DNA of 64,000 nucleotides, from the NCBI GenBank assembly GCA_963737545.1, contig CAVTTH010000003.1:496001-560000 (forward strand), read 5' to 3'. Position numbers and translations under genes: made by a program. Source of the DNA: CAVTTH01 sp963737545 (lineage in GTDB: Bacteria > Verrucomicrobiota > Verrucomicrobiia > Chthoniobacterales > UBA10450). The notes under the pieces were generated by a model. The model was not told where the DNA came from and searched no databases. It saw only the letters and a program-made list of their open reading frames with translations. This document shows, in pieces, positions 48,700 to 57,933 of this stretch. The first letter of the stretch is position 1, and each line of letters opens with the position of its first letter.

Positions 48700-49872
48700 A
48701 TGCGAAAATTTGTCGCCCTGATCACATCACTGAAGCTGACGATTGTCTGCCTGGCCGCTGCGATCGCGCTCATCCTCGCCGGCACGCTCGCGCAAGTGCA
48801 TCTCGGCATTCATGAAGCACAGCAACGTTACTTTCAAAGTCTGTTCGTGTGGTGGCCGTCGGAGAGCCGCGGGTTCAAGGTTCCGGTGTTTCCCGGCGGA
48901 CATCTCATCGGCGGCGTCCTGCTGATCAATCTGATCGCCGCGCACGCCAAACGTTTTCATTGGGCGTGGCGCAAGCTCGGTATTCATCTCACCCATGCCG
49001 GCCTGATCATCATGCTCGCCGGCGGCCTCCTCACCGATCTCCTTGCCGTTGAGAGCCACATGCGCCTGTCACAAGGCGACACGAAAAATTACTCCGAGGA
49101 TCCGCGATTGATGGAACTCGCGGTCGTCGACACGACCGATTCGCAGTTCGATCAGGTGACCGCAATTCCCGAAGCGTTGCTGCGGCGCGATCGAGTAATC
49201 GAGCGCGGCAATCTGCCATTCCGAATCGTGGTACGGAATTTCTTTCAGAATGCGCGATTGCAGATGTTGCGCGAATCAACCGATGGTGCCCGCCCCATTG
49301 CGAATCAAGGACCGGGTGCGCAAATTGTGGTCCAATCCGTCCCGCGCGCGACCGGCGTGGAAGATCGAGATGTCCCTGCTGCTGCGGTTGAAATCGTGCC
49401 GATCGATCCCGCGACCCGCGCGGCATCGCTACCGCTCGGCACCTGGCTGGTCTCGGATGCACTTGGTGCGCCCCAGAAATTTTCCTGCGCGGGGCGCACC
49501 TGGCACCTCGTGATGCGTCCGGCGCGCTATTACAAGCCTTTCAGCGTAACGTTGCGAAAGTTTACCCATGAAAAATACGCCGGCACCGAGATTCCAAAGA
49601 ACTTCGCCAGCCGTATCACGTTGATCGATCCCGAGCGCTCGGTGAATCGCGATGTCCTGATATATATGAATCATCCGTTGCGTTATCGGGGCGAGACGTA
49701 TTATCAGGCCGGGTTTCAGAAGGACGATTCCGCCTCGATCCTGCAGGTCGTGCATAATCCCAGTTTCATCGCGCCCTACATTGCATGCGTGATCGTCGCC
49801 GCCGGGTTGCTCATTCAGTTTGGTTATCACCTTGTCGGATTTTCACGGCGACAAAGAACCGCACTGGCATGA
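48700..49872 (+). CDS. resB: ResB-like cytochrome c biogenesis protein
   Basis: 390 residues. Membrane segments at the start (IVCLAAAIALILAGTLAQV), at ~65-80 (LIGGVLLINLIAA), ~90-120 (LTHAGLIIMLAGGLLTDLL) and near the C-terminus (APYIACVIVAAGLLIQFG), with a large periplasmic domain between, fit ResB/Ccs1, which delivers heme and reduced apocytochrome with CcsA. ATG 48700 is preferred; the frame is open to 48607. The end overlaps the next gene by 4 bases (ATGA), so the pair is coupled. The presence of system II genes beside multiheme cytochromes suggests they serve them. Confidence 0.82.
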   Translation: MRKFVALITSLKLTIVCLAAAIALILAGTLAQVHLGIHEAQQRYFQSLFVWWPSESRGFKVPVFPGGHLIGGVLLINLIAAHAKRFHWAWRKLGIHLTHAGLIIMLAGGLLTDLLAVESHMRLSQGDTKNYSEDPRLMELAVVDTTDSQFDQVTAIPEALLRRDRVIERGNLPFRIVVRNFFQNARLQMLRESTDGARPIANQGPGAQIVVQSVPRATGVEDRDVPAAAVEIVPIDPATRAASLPLGTWLVSDALGAPQKFSCAGRTWHLVMRPARYYKPFSVTLRKFTHEKYAGTEIPKNFASRITLIDPERSVNRDVLIYMNHPLRYRGETYYQAGFQKDDSASILQVVHNPSFIAPYIACVIVAAGLLIQFGYHLVGFSRRQRTALA

Positions 49873-51791
49873 AACGCTTCTTTCCCGCGCTTGTCATCGT
49901 CCTCGCGCTGTTCTGGCTGGCCTTGAGCTGGCGGCCGCCGCAGATCCCCGCAGCGGATGTTGATCTGGTTACCTTCGGGAAGATTCCGGTGCTGGTCGGC
50001 GGTCGTGTTAAGCCGCTCGACACTGTTGCGCGCAATTCGCTGCTCATTATTCACGAGAAACAAACGGTTCAGGCGGCGGGGAATGGAACATGGATCAGCG
50101 CAGTCCGCTGGCTCGCCGACACTCTCTTCAACGCGCCGGTCGCCGATCAATATCCTGTCTTCGTGATTCAGAATGCGGAAGTGCTCGGACTGTTCGGTTG
50201 GGAACAAAGCGACCGGAAATATTTTAGTTTCGCCGAGATCACGCCCTTTCTGAAGCAGATCGACGATCAGGCCGAACTGTCGGAGAAACTGCAATCGGTC
50301 GAACGCTCGGCCTACCAAAACGCGATCCTGAATCTGCGCAACGGGCTCGTGCTGTATCAACGATTGAAAAACAGTCTGCAGCCGGAAGGGGCAAGGAATT
50401 TTGCGGCCGAACTGAAATTTCTCGAGGACAACTTGCCGGGGGCCGGAAAAGCGGCACGACGACGCGAAGCCGGGGAGCCATTCGACAAAGCGAAGCTCGA
50501 TGACATCGCGGGGCTGATCCAGCGCTATCAAAAATCAGCGGAGATGGCTTACATTCTGGCCATTCCGCCGTCTTCGTTAGGCCGGCAGGATCAGTGGCGC
50601 CCCGTCGGTGAAGCTTTAGTGCAATCGATCACGGAACGGCAGATTCATCCCGTGGCGAAGATGTACGCCTCGCTCGGCGACGCTTATCGCGCGACCAATC
50701 ACGATGCCTTTAATCAAGATCTCAAGGTTGTGGCCGATTGGATGGCGAAAGAACAAACTAATTCAACCAGGCGCGCGTCGTTCGAATTTCTTTTCAACCA
50801 TGTCGATCCCTTTACCCACAGCATGACTTTGTACGTGGCGGCGTTTTTGCTCGCCTGTTTGTCGTGGATGGCGTGGAACCGGCCCCTCAATCGCTCCGCT
50901 TTTTATCTGCTGCTCCTCGCGCTCGCCATTCACACCTTCGGTCTTGTTTCGCGGATGTACCTGCAGGAACGCCCGCCCGTCACCAACCTTTATTCCTCCG
51001 CCATCTTCATCGGGTGGGGTGCAGTCATCGTATCGCTCATCCTCGAACGAATTTTTCGTGATGGTATCGGCGCGGCCTGCGCCGGCGCGATCGGCTTCAT
51101 TACGCTGATCATCGCCCATCATCTTGCTGGAAGTGGCGATACCCTCGAGATGTTGCAAGCCGTGCTCGACACCAACATCTGGCTGGCTACGCACGTCGTC
51201 GCGATTACAACGGGCTACTCCGCGATGTTCCTGGCCGGCATGCTGGCGACAATCTATATCGTGCGCGGCGTATTCACGCGCTCGCTGAAAAAGGAAACGG
51301 CTGATTCTCTTTCGCGCATGACTTACGGCGTGGTTTGTTTCGCGACGCTTTTCAGTTTTGTCGGGACCGTCCTCGGCGGCATATGGGCCGATCAATCGTG
51401 GGGCCGCTTCTGGGGTTGGGACCCGAAAGAAAACGGCGCTGTGCTGATCGTTCTTTGGTGCGCGATTATTCTGCACGCGCGTTGGGGCGGATTCATTCGG
51501 CAGCGCGGGCTCATGATCATGGCAATCTTCGGCAACGTCATCACGAGTTTCTCATGGTTCGGCGTGAACATGCTCGGCGTTGGCCTGCATTCGTACGGGT
51601 TCATGCAAAAAGCATTTCCGTGGCTGGTCGGATTTATCGTCAGCCAGCTCATATTGATGGCGGTGGCGGCGATGCCGCTCGAGCGTTGGCGGAGCTTCCG
51701 AGCATCCGCCGACGCGCGGCGTCGAAAAGATCAGCCGGGCGATTTAGACTTTGCTCCTCCAGAATTAGCCGTAGAATTGACATCAGAATAG
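49869..51791 (+). CDS. ccsA: CcsA-like cytochrome c synthase subunit
   Basis: 640 residues with a long N-terminal half containing one membrane segment (LVIVLALFWLALSWRPPQ) and a soluble region, and a C-terminal half with eight or so membrane helices (from MTLYVAAFLLACLSWMAWN). It carries the tryptophan-rich heme motif WGRFWGWDPKENGA with the flanking histidines (AIHTFGL, ATHVVAITTGY, GLHSYGF), hallmarks of CcsA/ResC heme-handling proteins. Together with ResB it attaches heme to CxxCH sites. Overlaps the resB stop by 4 bases. Confidence 0.85.
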   Translation: MKRFFPALVIVLALFWLALSWRPPQIPAADVDLVTFGKIPVLVGGRVKPLDTVARNSLLIIHEKQTVQAAGNGTWISAVRWLADTLFNAPVADQYPVFVIQNAEVLGLFGWEQSDRKYFSFAEITPFLKQIDDQAELSEKLQSVERSAYQNAILNLRNGLVLYQRLKNSLQPEGARNFAAELKFLEDNLPGAGKAARRREAGEPFDKAKLDDIAGLIQRYQKSAEMAYILAIPPSSLGRQDQWRPVGEALVQSITERQIHPVAKMYASLGDAYRATNHDAFNQDLKVVADWMAKEQTNSTRRASFEFLFNHVDPFTHSMTLYVAAFLLACLSWMAWNRPLNRSAFYLLLLALAIHTFGLVSRMYLQERPPVTNLYSSAIFIGWGAVIVSLILERIFRDGIGAACAGAIGFITLIIAHHLAGSGDTLEMLQAVLDTNIWLATHVVAITTGYSAMFLAGMLATIYIVRGVFTRSLKKETADSLSRMTYGVVCFATLFSFVGTVLGGIWADQSWGRFWGWDPKENGAVLIVLWCAIILHARWGGFIRQRGLMIMAIFGNVITSFSWFGVNMLGVGLHSYGFMQKAFPWLVGFIVSQLILMAVAAMPLERWRSFRASADARRRKDQPGDLDFAPPELAVELTSE

Positions 51792-51814
51792 CTCCAGCCA
51801 GAAAGGATCCAGTC

Positions 51815-52144
51815 GTGAAAATCATTGCCATCATCACCATTAGCCTGCTTGCCATCTCGGCAAGTTCCGTCCGCGCCGCCGATGCGAAAGCACTTTGGGA
51901 CGCCAACTGTGCACAGTGTCACGGAAAAGCCGGAAACGCGGATACGAAAATGGGGAAAACATTGAATGCAAAGGATCTGACCGATCCGAAAGTTCAAGCT
52001 GCATTCACTGACGCCAAAGCGACCCAATCGATCAAGGAAGGCGTGAAGGAAAACGGCAAGACGACCATGAAAGCGTTCGGCGGAAAATTAAGCGATGACG
52101 ATATCAAGGCGCTTGTCGCTTATGTGCGGACGCTGAAAAAATAG
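51815..52144 (+). CDS. Periplasmic c-type cytochrome (1)
   Basis: 109 residues, signal peptide ending VRAAD, one CAQCH heme site (NCAQCHGKAGN), a TDPKVQAAFTDAKATQSIKEG stretch and a class I cytochrome c end (KALVAYVRTL). The likely axial Met lies in GKTTMKAF. GTG 51815 has AAAGGA upstream. A paralogue lies at 52285. Small soluble electron carrier. Confidence 0.85.
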   Translation: MKIIAIITISLLAISASSVRAADAKALWDANCAQCHGKAGNADTKMGKTLNAKDLTDPKVQAAFTDAKATQSIKEGVKENGKTTMKAFGGKLSDDDIKALVAYVRTLKK

Positions 52145-52176
52145 GCGCACGGGCGTTTGGTCCGTTTGATCTTGCG

Positions 52177-52191
52177 AGCGGCTGCGCCGCT
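52177..52191. terminator. Hairpin after the first small cytochrome
   Basis: AGCGGC / GCCGCT with a 3-base loop, about 30 bases after the stop. No T-run, weak. Confidence 0.25.
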
Positions 52192-52284
52192 GCCGGTGCG
52201 GCCGGAAAAACAGTTGCGATTGGCTTCGACTGACTTCAACTTGACCATGAAGCGTCCGGAGAAGTATCAACCAGGGAATCTGCA

Positions 52285-52620
52285 ATGAAAATCATGACCA
52301 AAACGGCTTTGTTAATCGCACCCATGATCCTTAGCGCGAGCGTAGCTTTCGCAGCGGACGCGAGCGCGAATTGGAACGCAAACTGCGCCGCCTGCCATGG
52401 CAAGGATGGCAGCGGCAGCACCATGATGGGCAAGAAATTGGGCGTCAAAGATTATCGCGACCCCAAGGTTCAGGCGGCGTTTAGCGATGCGGAAGCGGCG
52501 CGAGCAATCAAGGAAGGCGTAAAAACAAACGGCAAGGAGACGATGAAACCATTCGGTAGCAAACTTTCTGACGCCGACATCACGGCGCTCGTGGCCTACG
52601 TTCGTTCATTGAAGAAGTAA
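52285..52620 (+). CDS. Periplasmic c-type cytochrome (2)
   Basis: 111 residues, strongly similar to the gene 140 bases upstream: signal peptide ending AFAAD, CAACH heme site, KVQAAFSDAEAARAIKEGVK, TMKPFG with the likely axial Met, and LVAYVRSLKK at the end. A tandem duplicate pair of soluble carriers next to the bc-type genes. Confidence 0.87.
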   Translation: MKIMTKTALLIAPMILSASVAFAADASANWNANCAACHGKDGSGSTMMGKKLGVKDYRDPKVQAAFSDAEAARAIKEGVKTNGKETMKPFGSKLSDADITALVAYVRSLKK

Positions 52621-52767
52621 TCGCCCCTGATTTTGCGGGCGGTGTCTGGAGTGCGGCGGTGCATCGCCGGTTTGCGACGCCGACTCCATTTCGATCTTAT
52701 TTCCAAGATCGACGATCATTGTGTTGTTTCGAGGTGACTTTTCGAGCCGCCCGTAAATAATGGCGCG

Positions 52768-54258
52768 ATGCCTGACGCTCCAGCTCCCGCGCAGCCCCGG
52801 CCTTTTAGGCGCAATTTTCGCAACTGGCTTAGTTGGTCCGGAATGGTGCTCGCCGCCAGCGCGCTCTTCGCCTTTCTTCTCCTCTTCGCGTTTGATCTGT
52901 TCGCGATCCACCGCAATCCGTACATCGGCATTCTCGCTTATGTCATAGCGCCGCTATTCTTCATTCTCGGAATCTTTCTTACGTTCCTTGGTGCGCTTCT
53001 TCGCTGGCGGACGCGGCGTCACGCTGTGCGAGAGGCCGAGCCCCTTGCGATCAAAATTGATCTGTCACGTCCGCGCGACCGAAGAATTCTCGCGCTCTTT
53101 GTTGCGGCGAGCGTTGGATTCTTGTTTCTGACCGCTCTGGGGAGTTATCAGACCTACCAAATTACAGAATCTGTTCAGTTCTGCGGCAAGACATGCCATC
53201 TTCCGATGGAACCGCAGTTCGTTGCGTTTCAACACACCGCACATGCAAGCGTGGAGTGCGTGGCGTGTCACGTCGGCCCGGGCGCGGCCGCGTACTTCAA
53301 GACGAAAGTCAACGGCGTGAAACAGCTTTATCACACAGTGCACAACGATTTCGATCGCCCAATTCGTATCACCGCGGCCAATCCACGCCCCTCTCAAGCG
53401 ATTTGTGAGCAGTGCCACTGGCCCAAAAAATACGTCGGCAACGTCGAGCGCACGTACCAGCATTACCTTTCCGACGAGAAGAACACGCCGTTCGCTGTCC
53501 GCCTCCTGCTCAATGTCGGCGGCGGCGATCCGTCAAATGGTCCGCAAGGCGGCATTCACTGGCACATGAATATTGCCAATAAAATTGAATACATTGCGAC
53601 GGACGACCAACTACTCTCAATTCCGTGGGTGAGAATGACGAATCCACAGGGCGTTACCACGGAATACCGCGATCCCGATTTCAAGGACGATCCCGCGAAG
53701 CATCAAATTCGGCGAATGGATTGCATGGATTGTCATAGCCGGCCCGCGCACAAGCTGCATACGCCTAACGAAGCGGTTGACCTGGCCTTATCGACCGGGC
53801 GGCTCGATCCAAAGACTCCGTGGGTGAAATCGAAAGTGGTCGCGGCGTTGGTCAAACCTTACTCCACGAAAGGCGAAGCCGAGCAGGGCATCGCCAATTC
53901 TCTACGCGAAGCTTATCCCGACCCCGCGCAGGCAAATCCAATCATCAATGAAGCGCAGATCATCTATCGGCAGAATTTTTTCCCGGAGGTGAAGGTCGAT
54001 TGGCGCACGTATCCCGATTTTGTTGGACACAAGAATTGGAACGGATGCTTTCGCTGCCATGACGGCAAACACGTCTCGGCCGACGGCAAGATGTCAATCA
54101 AAGCAAGCGATTGTCGGTCGTGCCATCTCATTCTCGCGCAAGGCAGCGGCGAAGCACTTGAACAGGTCAATGCCAAAGGGCACGATTTCATCCATATCGA
54201 CGCCCCGTATGCGGAATTTTCCTGCATCGATTGCCATACCGGCGGGTTGCAGAAATAA
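52768..54258 (+). CDS. NapC/NirT-like membrane multiheme cytochrome (seven hemes)
   Basis: 496 residues. Hydrophobic segments at about 24-45 and 50-80, then a third at ~110-130, then a periplasmic domain with one CX3CH site (CGKTCH, a known variant in NapC-like proteins) and six CxxCH sites (CVACH, CEQCH, CMDCH, CFRCH, CRSCH, CIDCH). NapC-type proteins oxidise membrane quinol and pass electrons to periplasmic cytochromes. It is upstream of the Rieske and cytochrome b genes, suggesting cooperation with them. Confidence 0.82.
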   Translation: MPDAPAPAQPRPFRRNFRNWLSWSGMVLAASALFAFLLLFAFDLFAIHRNPYIGILAYVIAPLFFILGIFLTFLGALLRWRTRRHAVREAEPLAIKIDLSRPRDRRILALFVAASVGFLFLTALGSYQTYQITESVQFCGKTCHLPMEPQFVAFQHTAHASVECVACHVGPGAAAYFKTKVNGVKQLYHTVHNDFDRPIRITAANPRPSQAICEQCHWPKKYVGNVERTYQHYLSDEKNTPFAVRLLLNVGGGDPSNGPQGGIHWHMNIANKIEYIATDDQLLSIPWVRMTNPQGVTTEYRDPDFKDDPAKHQIRRMDCMDCHSRPAHKLHTPNEAVDLALSTGRLDPKTPWVKSKVVAALVKPYSTKGEAEQGIANSLREAYPDPAQANPIINEAQIIYRQNFFPEVKVDWRTYPDFVGHKNWNGCFRCHDGKHVSADGKMSIKASDCRSCHLILAQGSGEALEQVNAKGHDFIHIDAPYAEFSCIDCHTGGLQK

Positions 54259-54417
54259 TGGGAAACAATCAATCCGAAGAAATGCGCAGCTTTTTTGCTG
54301 GCCAAGTCGGGTATTGCTAGTGTGCTCTCAGACGTAGTTTCCGGACGAGAAAAGCAATTTTTCTAATGTGATGAGAGTTCTTGCACGCGGGTAGCCTTTC
54401 ACCATCAGGAGCCTGAA

Positions 54418-54885
54418 ATGGAAGAACAAATTCAACTGGCGTCCGATTCGAAGAAATCACGCCGCGATTTTCTCGACCTCCTGTTGGGCGCGAGTCTTCT
54501 CGGCTGGCTGGTCAGCATCGCCTACCCGATCATTCGTTATCTCAAACCGCTGCCGCAAACCGGTCCCACGGGACCAACGCATTTGACGCGCGACGAAGCC
54601 TCAAAACTGGAGCAAAACAAGTTTGTCATCGTCCCGGTGAGCGGGCAGCGCGTGATCGTTTTGCAAGCGGGCGATCAATTGCACGCGTTCAGCGCCAAGT
54701 GCACGCACGAAGGCTGCACGATCACATATCAGCCGGCGCAATCAGTCCTTTGGTGTCCTTGCCATGATGGCCGCTTCGATCTTACTGGCCGCGTTTTGTC
54801 CGGGCCGCCGCCTCAGCCGCTGCAGAAATACGCAGCTCGACGCCAACCGGATGGGGGGATTGTGATTTCTGAAGAACGAGCCTGA
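54418..54885 (+). CDS. Rieske iron-sulfur protein
   Basis: 155 residues with a twin-arginine-like SRRDFLDLLLGASLLGW membrane anchor and a Rieske domain: CTHEGCTI and CPCHDGRFD hold the two Cys and two His ligands of the 2Fe-2S centre. It is the high-potential electron acceptor of a quinol-cytochrome c oxidoreductase. AGGAG lies 8 bases before ATG 54418. It is followed by and slightly overlaps the cytochrome b gene. Confidence 0.93.
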   Translation: MEEQIQLASDSKKSRRDFLDLLLGASLLGWLVSIAYPIIRYLKPLPQTGPTGPTHLTRDEASKLEQNKFVIVPVSGQRVIVLQAGDQLHAFSAKCTHEGCTITYQPAQSVLWCPCHDGRFDLTGRVLSGPPPQPLQKYAARRQPDGGIVISEERA

Positions 54886-56272
54886 CAATAACGGCGCTAA
54901 GAAGAACGGAGGGCTGCGCGGCTGGCTCGATCGGCGTTATCAACTAACGCCGCTGCTCGAATTCCTGAGTCACAAGCAGGTGCCATTGGGGTCGCACTGG
55001 ATGGGCTGGTACTATCTGGGCGGGATCACCATGTTCTTTTTCATTGTTCAGGTAATTACCGGAGTGCTCTTGCTGATGTACTTCCAACCGGGCGAAGCGA
55101 CGGCCTACGAGAGTATTCGTTTTCTCACAACCAAGGTCCCGTTCGGCTGGCTGATACGTTCGATTCACAGTTGGAGCGCGCATTTGATGATCATTTCGCT
55201 GGTGCTTCACATGTTCAGCACAATGATGCTGAAGGCTTACCGCCCGCCGCGCGAACTGACCTGGGTTTCCGGCTACCTTCTGTTTCTGCTCACGCTCGGT
55301 TTCGGTTTCTCCGGCTATTTGCTGCCTTGGAACAAGCTCGCTTACTTCGCCACGACGGTGGGCACGAATATCGTGCGCTCGGTGCCGCTGCTAGGTGACT
55401 GGCTGTTGCAAGTGTTGCGCGGCGGGCAGGACGTCACGATTAATACGCTGTATCGCTTCTTCGCCGCCCACGTCGTGATTCTGCCTTTGGCGTTCGTCGG
55501 CTTGATCGGTTTGCACCTGCTAGTCATCCAGCGACAAGGCATGGCACTGCCGCTGGGCGCCAAGGTTGCGCCCCGCGGCATGAAATTCTTTCCCAGCTTT
55601 GCCCTGCGCGATGTGTTGCTGTGGCTCGCTTGTTTGATGGCGCTGCTGACGCTCGCCGTGTTCCTCCCCTACGGACCGGGCATTCCAGGAATGGATTGGG
55701 AGCTGGGTCAGAAGGCAGACCCACTGGCGCCGGCTTATCCAGGGATAAAACCGGAATGGTATTTCCTCTGGGAGTATCAGTTGCTCAAAGAATTTCCGCC
55801 GCACCTTTTTGGTCTGGAAGGACCGCAGGTCTGCTTGCTGTTAATCGCGCTCATGTTCGGCATCTGGGGCCTCATCCCGTGGCTTGACCGACGCGCTCGC
55901 CGGGACAAGCCATCACCGGCTTTCAGTGATCTGGGCTGGGCGGCGATCCTGTTTCTAACTTACCTGACCCTGCTGGGCTGGGACATCGGAGCAAGCGGAG
56001 CCACTGACGAGCTGGCTGCGGTACACAACTCGGCTCGGGTGTGCGCGCTGTGGACTTTGCTTGCGGGCGCGGTGGTGATTGTTTTTCGATACTGGCGCTT
56101 CGAGCACCGCTGGTTCATTCTGACGGGTGCAGCGCTTTTGCAGGTCGCGCTCCATGGTTTCGTCGGTATTTCCTATCTGTTGGCCGGCGTGATCTCGGTA
56201 GCGCTGGCCGTTCTCGCCATTGCAATCTCGCGTGTGATGCGCCCACAAATTGATGGGAGAGATGCATCTTGA
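54869..56272 (+). CDS. Cytochrome b of a bc-type complex
   Basis: Membrane protein of about 467 residues, eight or more helices. Two pairs of heme-b histidines lie on helices B and D (HSWSAHLMI; AAHVVILPLAFVGLIGLHLL). The Qo-site PEWY motif is present (KPEWYFLWEYQLLK), and WLDRRYQLTPLLEFLSHKQVP is a typical N-terminus. The start is unclear: in this frame no ATG, GTG or TTG precedes it except GTG 54980, which would remove the conserved WLDRRYQLTPLLEF. A CTG at 54869, inside the Rieske 3' end, is the best candidate. b-type hemes and a fused C-terminal half are typical of bacterial cytochrome b. Confidence 0.88.
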   Translation: MKNEPDNNGAKKNGGLRGWLDRRYQLTPLLEFLSHKQVPLGSHWMGWYYLGGITMFFFIVQVITGVLLLMYFQPGEATAYESIRFLTTKVPFGWLIRSIHSWSAHLMIISLVLHMFSTMMLKAYRPPRELTWVSGYLLFLLTLGFGFSGYLLPWNKLAYFATTVGTNIVRSVPLLGDWLLQVLRGGQDVTINTLYRFFAAHVVILPLAFVGLIGLHLLVIQRQGMALPLGAKVAPRGMKFFPSFALRDVLLWLACLMALLTLAVFLPYGPGIPGMDWELGQKADPLAPAYPGIKPEWYFLWEYQLLKEFPPHLFGLEGPQVCLLLIALMFGIWGLIPWLDRRARRDKPSPAFSDLGWAAILFLTYLTLLGWDIGASGATDELAAVHNSARVCALWTLLAGAVVIVFRYWRFEHRWFILTGAALLQVALHGFVGISYLLAGVISVALAVLAIAISRVMRPQIDGRDAS

Positions 56273-57807
56273 GAACGATCCCGATCATCGTCGGACTTTT
56301 CCTCATCCCCGTCGTGGGTTTTGCGACTGATCAAGCTTCCGTGACGCCGTCTCCGAAATTAGCCGCCATGCTTGCAGCGAAAGATGAGAACGGCAAAGCG
56401 ATTATCACAGCCGAACAAAAGACATACTTCAATGGACTCAATGATAACCTGAAAGAACTGCTCAACCGCGCGGTCGAAAAGGAAATGGTCACGCGGCCGG
56501 AGCACTTGTCGATCTTGCTGGCGCTGGAGTTGCGACCGCAAAAAATGGAGTTGGTCCTGCAAAACAACTGTGTCCTTTGCCACAGCGACTCGGCCAACCA
56601 ATCCGCGGAGGAGCTCTTTTCTCTCGCGTCCAACCCAGGCGCTTCGCCGTCGCACATGAATCTAAGAGAAGTCGTCGAGGACGTTCACTTTCGTCGCGGC
56701 GTGTCATGTGCCGGTTGTCATGGCGGCGATCCGACGGCCGATCTGGGACACGCGCATGTGAAAGAATGGCCGGAAAAAGATCGACAAAAAAATCGTGCCT
56801 GGGTCGTTCAGTTCTGCGCGCGTTGCCATTCCGATCCTGCCAAGATGCACGAGTTCAATCCTGCGCTGCCGACCGATCAACTCGCAAAGTTCAAAGAGAG
56901 TCCACACGGCCATAGGCTGTTGGACGAACATGATGACCGCGCGCCGACATGCGTGAGTTGCCACGGCGTGCACGGGATTCGGCCGGCGAAAGATCCGCAG
57001 TCCAAAGTCTATGCCCAGCGGGTGCCGGAAACCTGCGGCGCGTGCCATTCGAATCCCAAGACCATGGCCGGGTTCACCCTGCCGAATGGCGCGCCGCTTC
57101 CGACCAATCAACTCGCGGATTACAAAAAGAGCGTGCACGGCCAGGCGCTGCTGGTACGGGGCGACCTGGGCGCACCCGCCTGCAACGATTGTCACGGAAA
57201 TCATGCCCCCACTCCGCCGGGCGTGGCGAGCGTGAGCCGCAGTTGCAGTCTTTGCCACTCGGCCAATGCGAGTCTCTTCGATGGCAGCAAACACAAGCAG
57301 GCTTTCGACCAGCATAACTGGCCGGAGTGCAGCAAGTGTCATGGCAACCATGCCATCCTCAAGACACACGATTCGATGCTGGCGTCAGGATCGGGCTCGC
57401 TGTGCGGGGATTGCCATCGCCAGTACGCCAAGGACAACCCCCACTGCATCGCCACGGCAGATTATTTTCACCAGACGATTACGCAAATGGACGAAGCGCG
57501 GAACAAGTTTGATGCAATCTCGGAGAAACTTGCTGCCAAAGGTCTGGATGTTGAGCCGATCAGCAACCACTTAACCGAACTGACAGATAGTTTGAAGAAG
57601 TCGCGCACCTATGTGCATTCGTTCAGCCGGGATACGTTCCAACAGGTGGCGCTGCCGGGAGAAGAGGCTGCCCAGCGAACCGGCACTCTCGTCGAGAAGG
57701 CGCGCGAAGAGTACAAGTACCGCCAGTTCGGTTTAGCCGGCAGCATCGCGTTGATCGGATTGCTGATGCTGGCGATTTACTTGAAACTCCGCAAACTCGA
57801 GAAATAG
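56269..57807 (+). CDS. Membrane-anchored nonaheme cytochrome c
   Basis: 512 residues. Signal peptide (IPIIVGLFLIPVVGFATD), nine CxxCH sites (CVLCH, CAGCH, CARCH, CVSCH, CGACH, CNDCH, CSLCH, CSKCH, CGDCH) and a C-terminal membrane helix (LAGSIALIGLLMLAIYLKLR). The start is a TTG overlapping the cytochrome b stop by 4 bases, which indicates coupled translation. It occupies the place where cytochrome c1 sits in ordinary bc1 operons, and probably takes electrons from the Rieske protein. No exact family recognised. Confidence 0.85.
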   Translation: MRTIPIIVGLFLIPVVGFATDQASVTPSPKLAAMLAAKDENGKAIITAEQKTYFNGLNDNLKELLNRAVEKEMVTRPEHLSILLALELRPQKMELVLQNNCVLCHSDSANQSAEELFSLASNPGASPSHMNLREVVEDVHFRRGVSCAGCHGGDPTADLGHAHVKEWPEKDRQKNRAWVVQFCARCHSDPAKMHEFNPALPTDQLAKFKESPHGHRLLDEHDDRAPTCVSCHGVHGIRPAKDPQSKVYAQRVPETCGACHSNPKTMAGFTLPNGAPLPTNQLADYKKSVHGQALLVRGDLGAPACNDCHGNHAPTPPGVASVSRSCSLCHSANASLFDGSKHKQAFDQHNWPECSKCHGNHAILKTHDSMLASGSGSLCGDCHRQYAKDNPHCIATADYFHQTITQMDEARNKFDAISEKLAAKGLDVEPISNHLTELTDSLKKSRTYVHSFSRDTFQQVALPGEEAAQRTGTLVEKAREEYKYRQFGLAGSIALIGLLMLAIYLKLRKLEK

Positions 57808-57933
57808 GAAACGCGCTTGCGGCGGTGGCCTGGACAGTCGTCCGAACGCAGGCGCGCTACGGCCGTCAGAAATTCGATGACCGCCCCGGATCCGGTGGCA
57901 TTATCCGGACCCGTTCAGCGGGGGATGGCAAGA

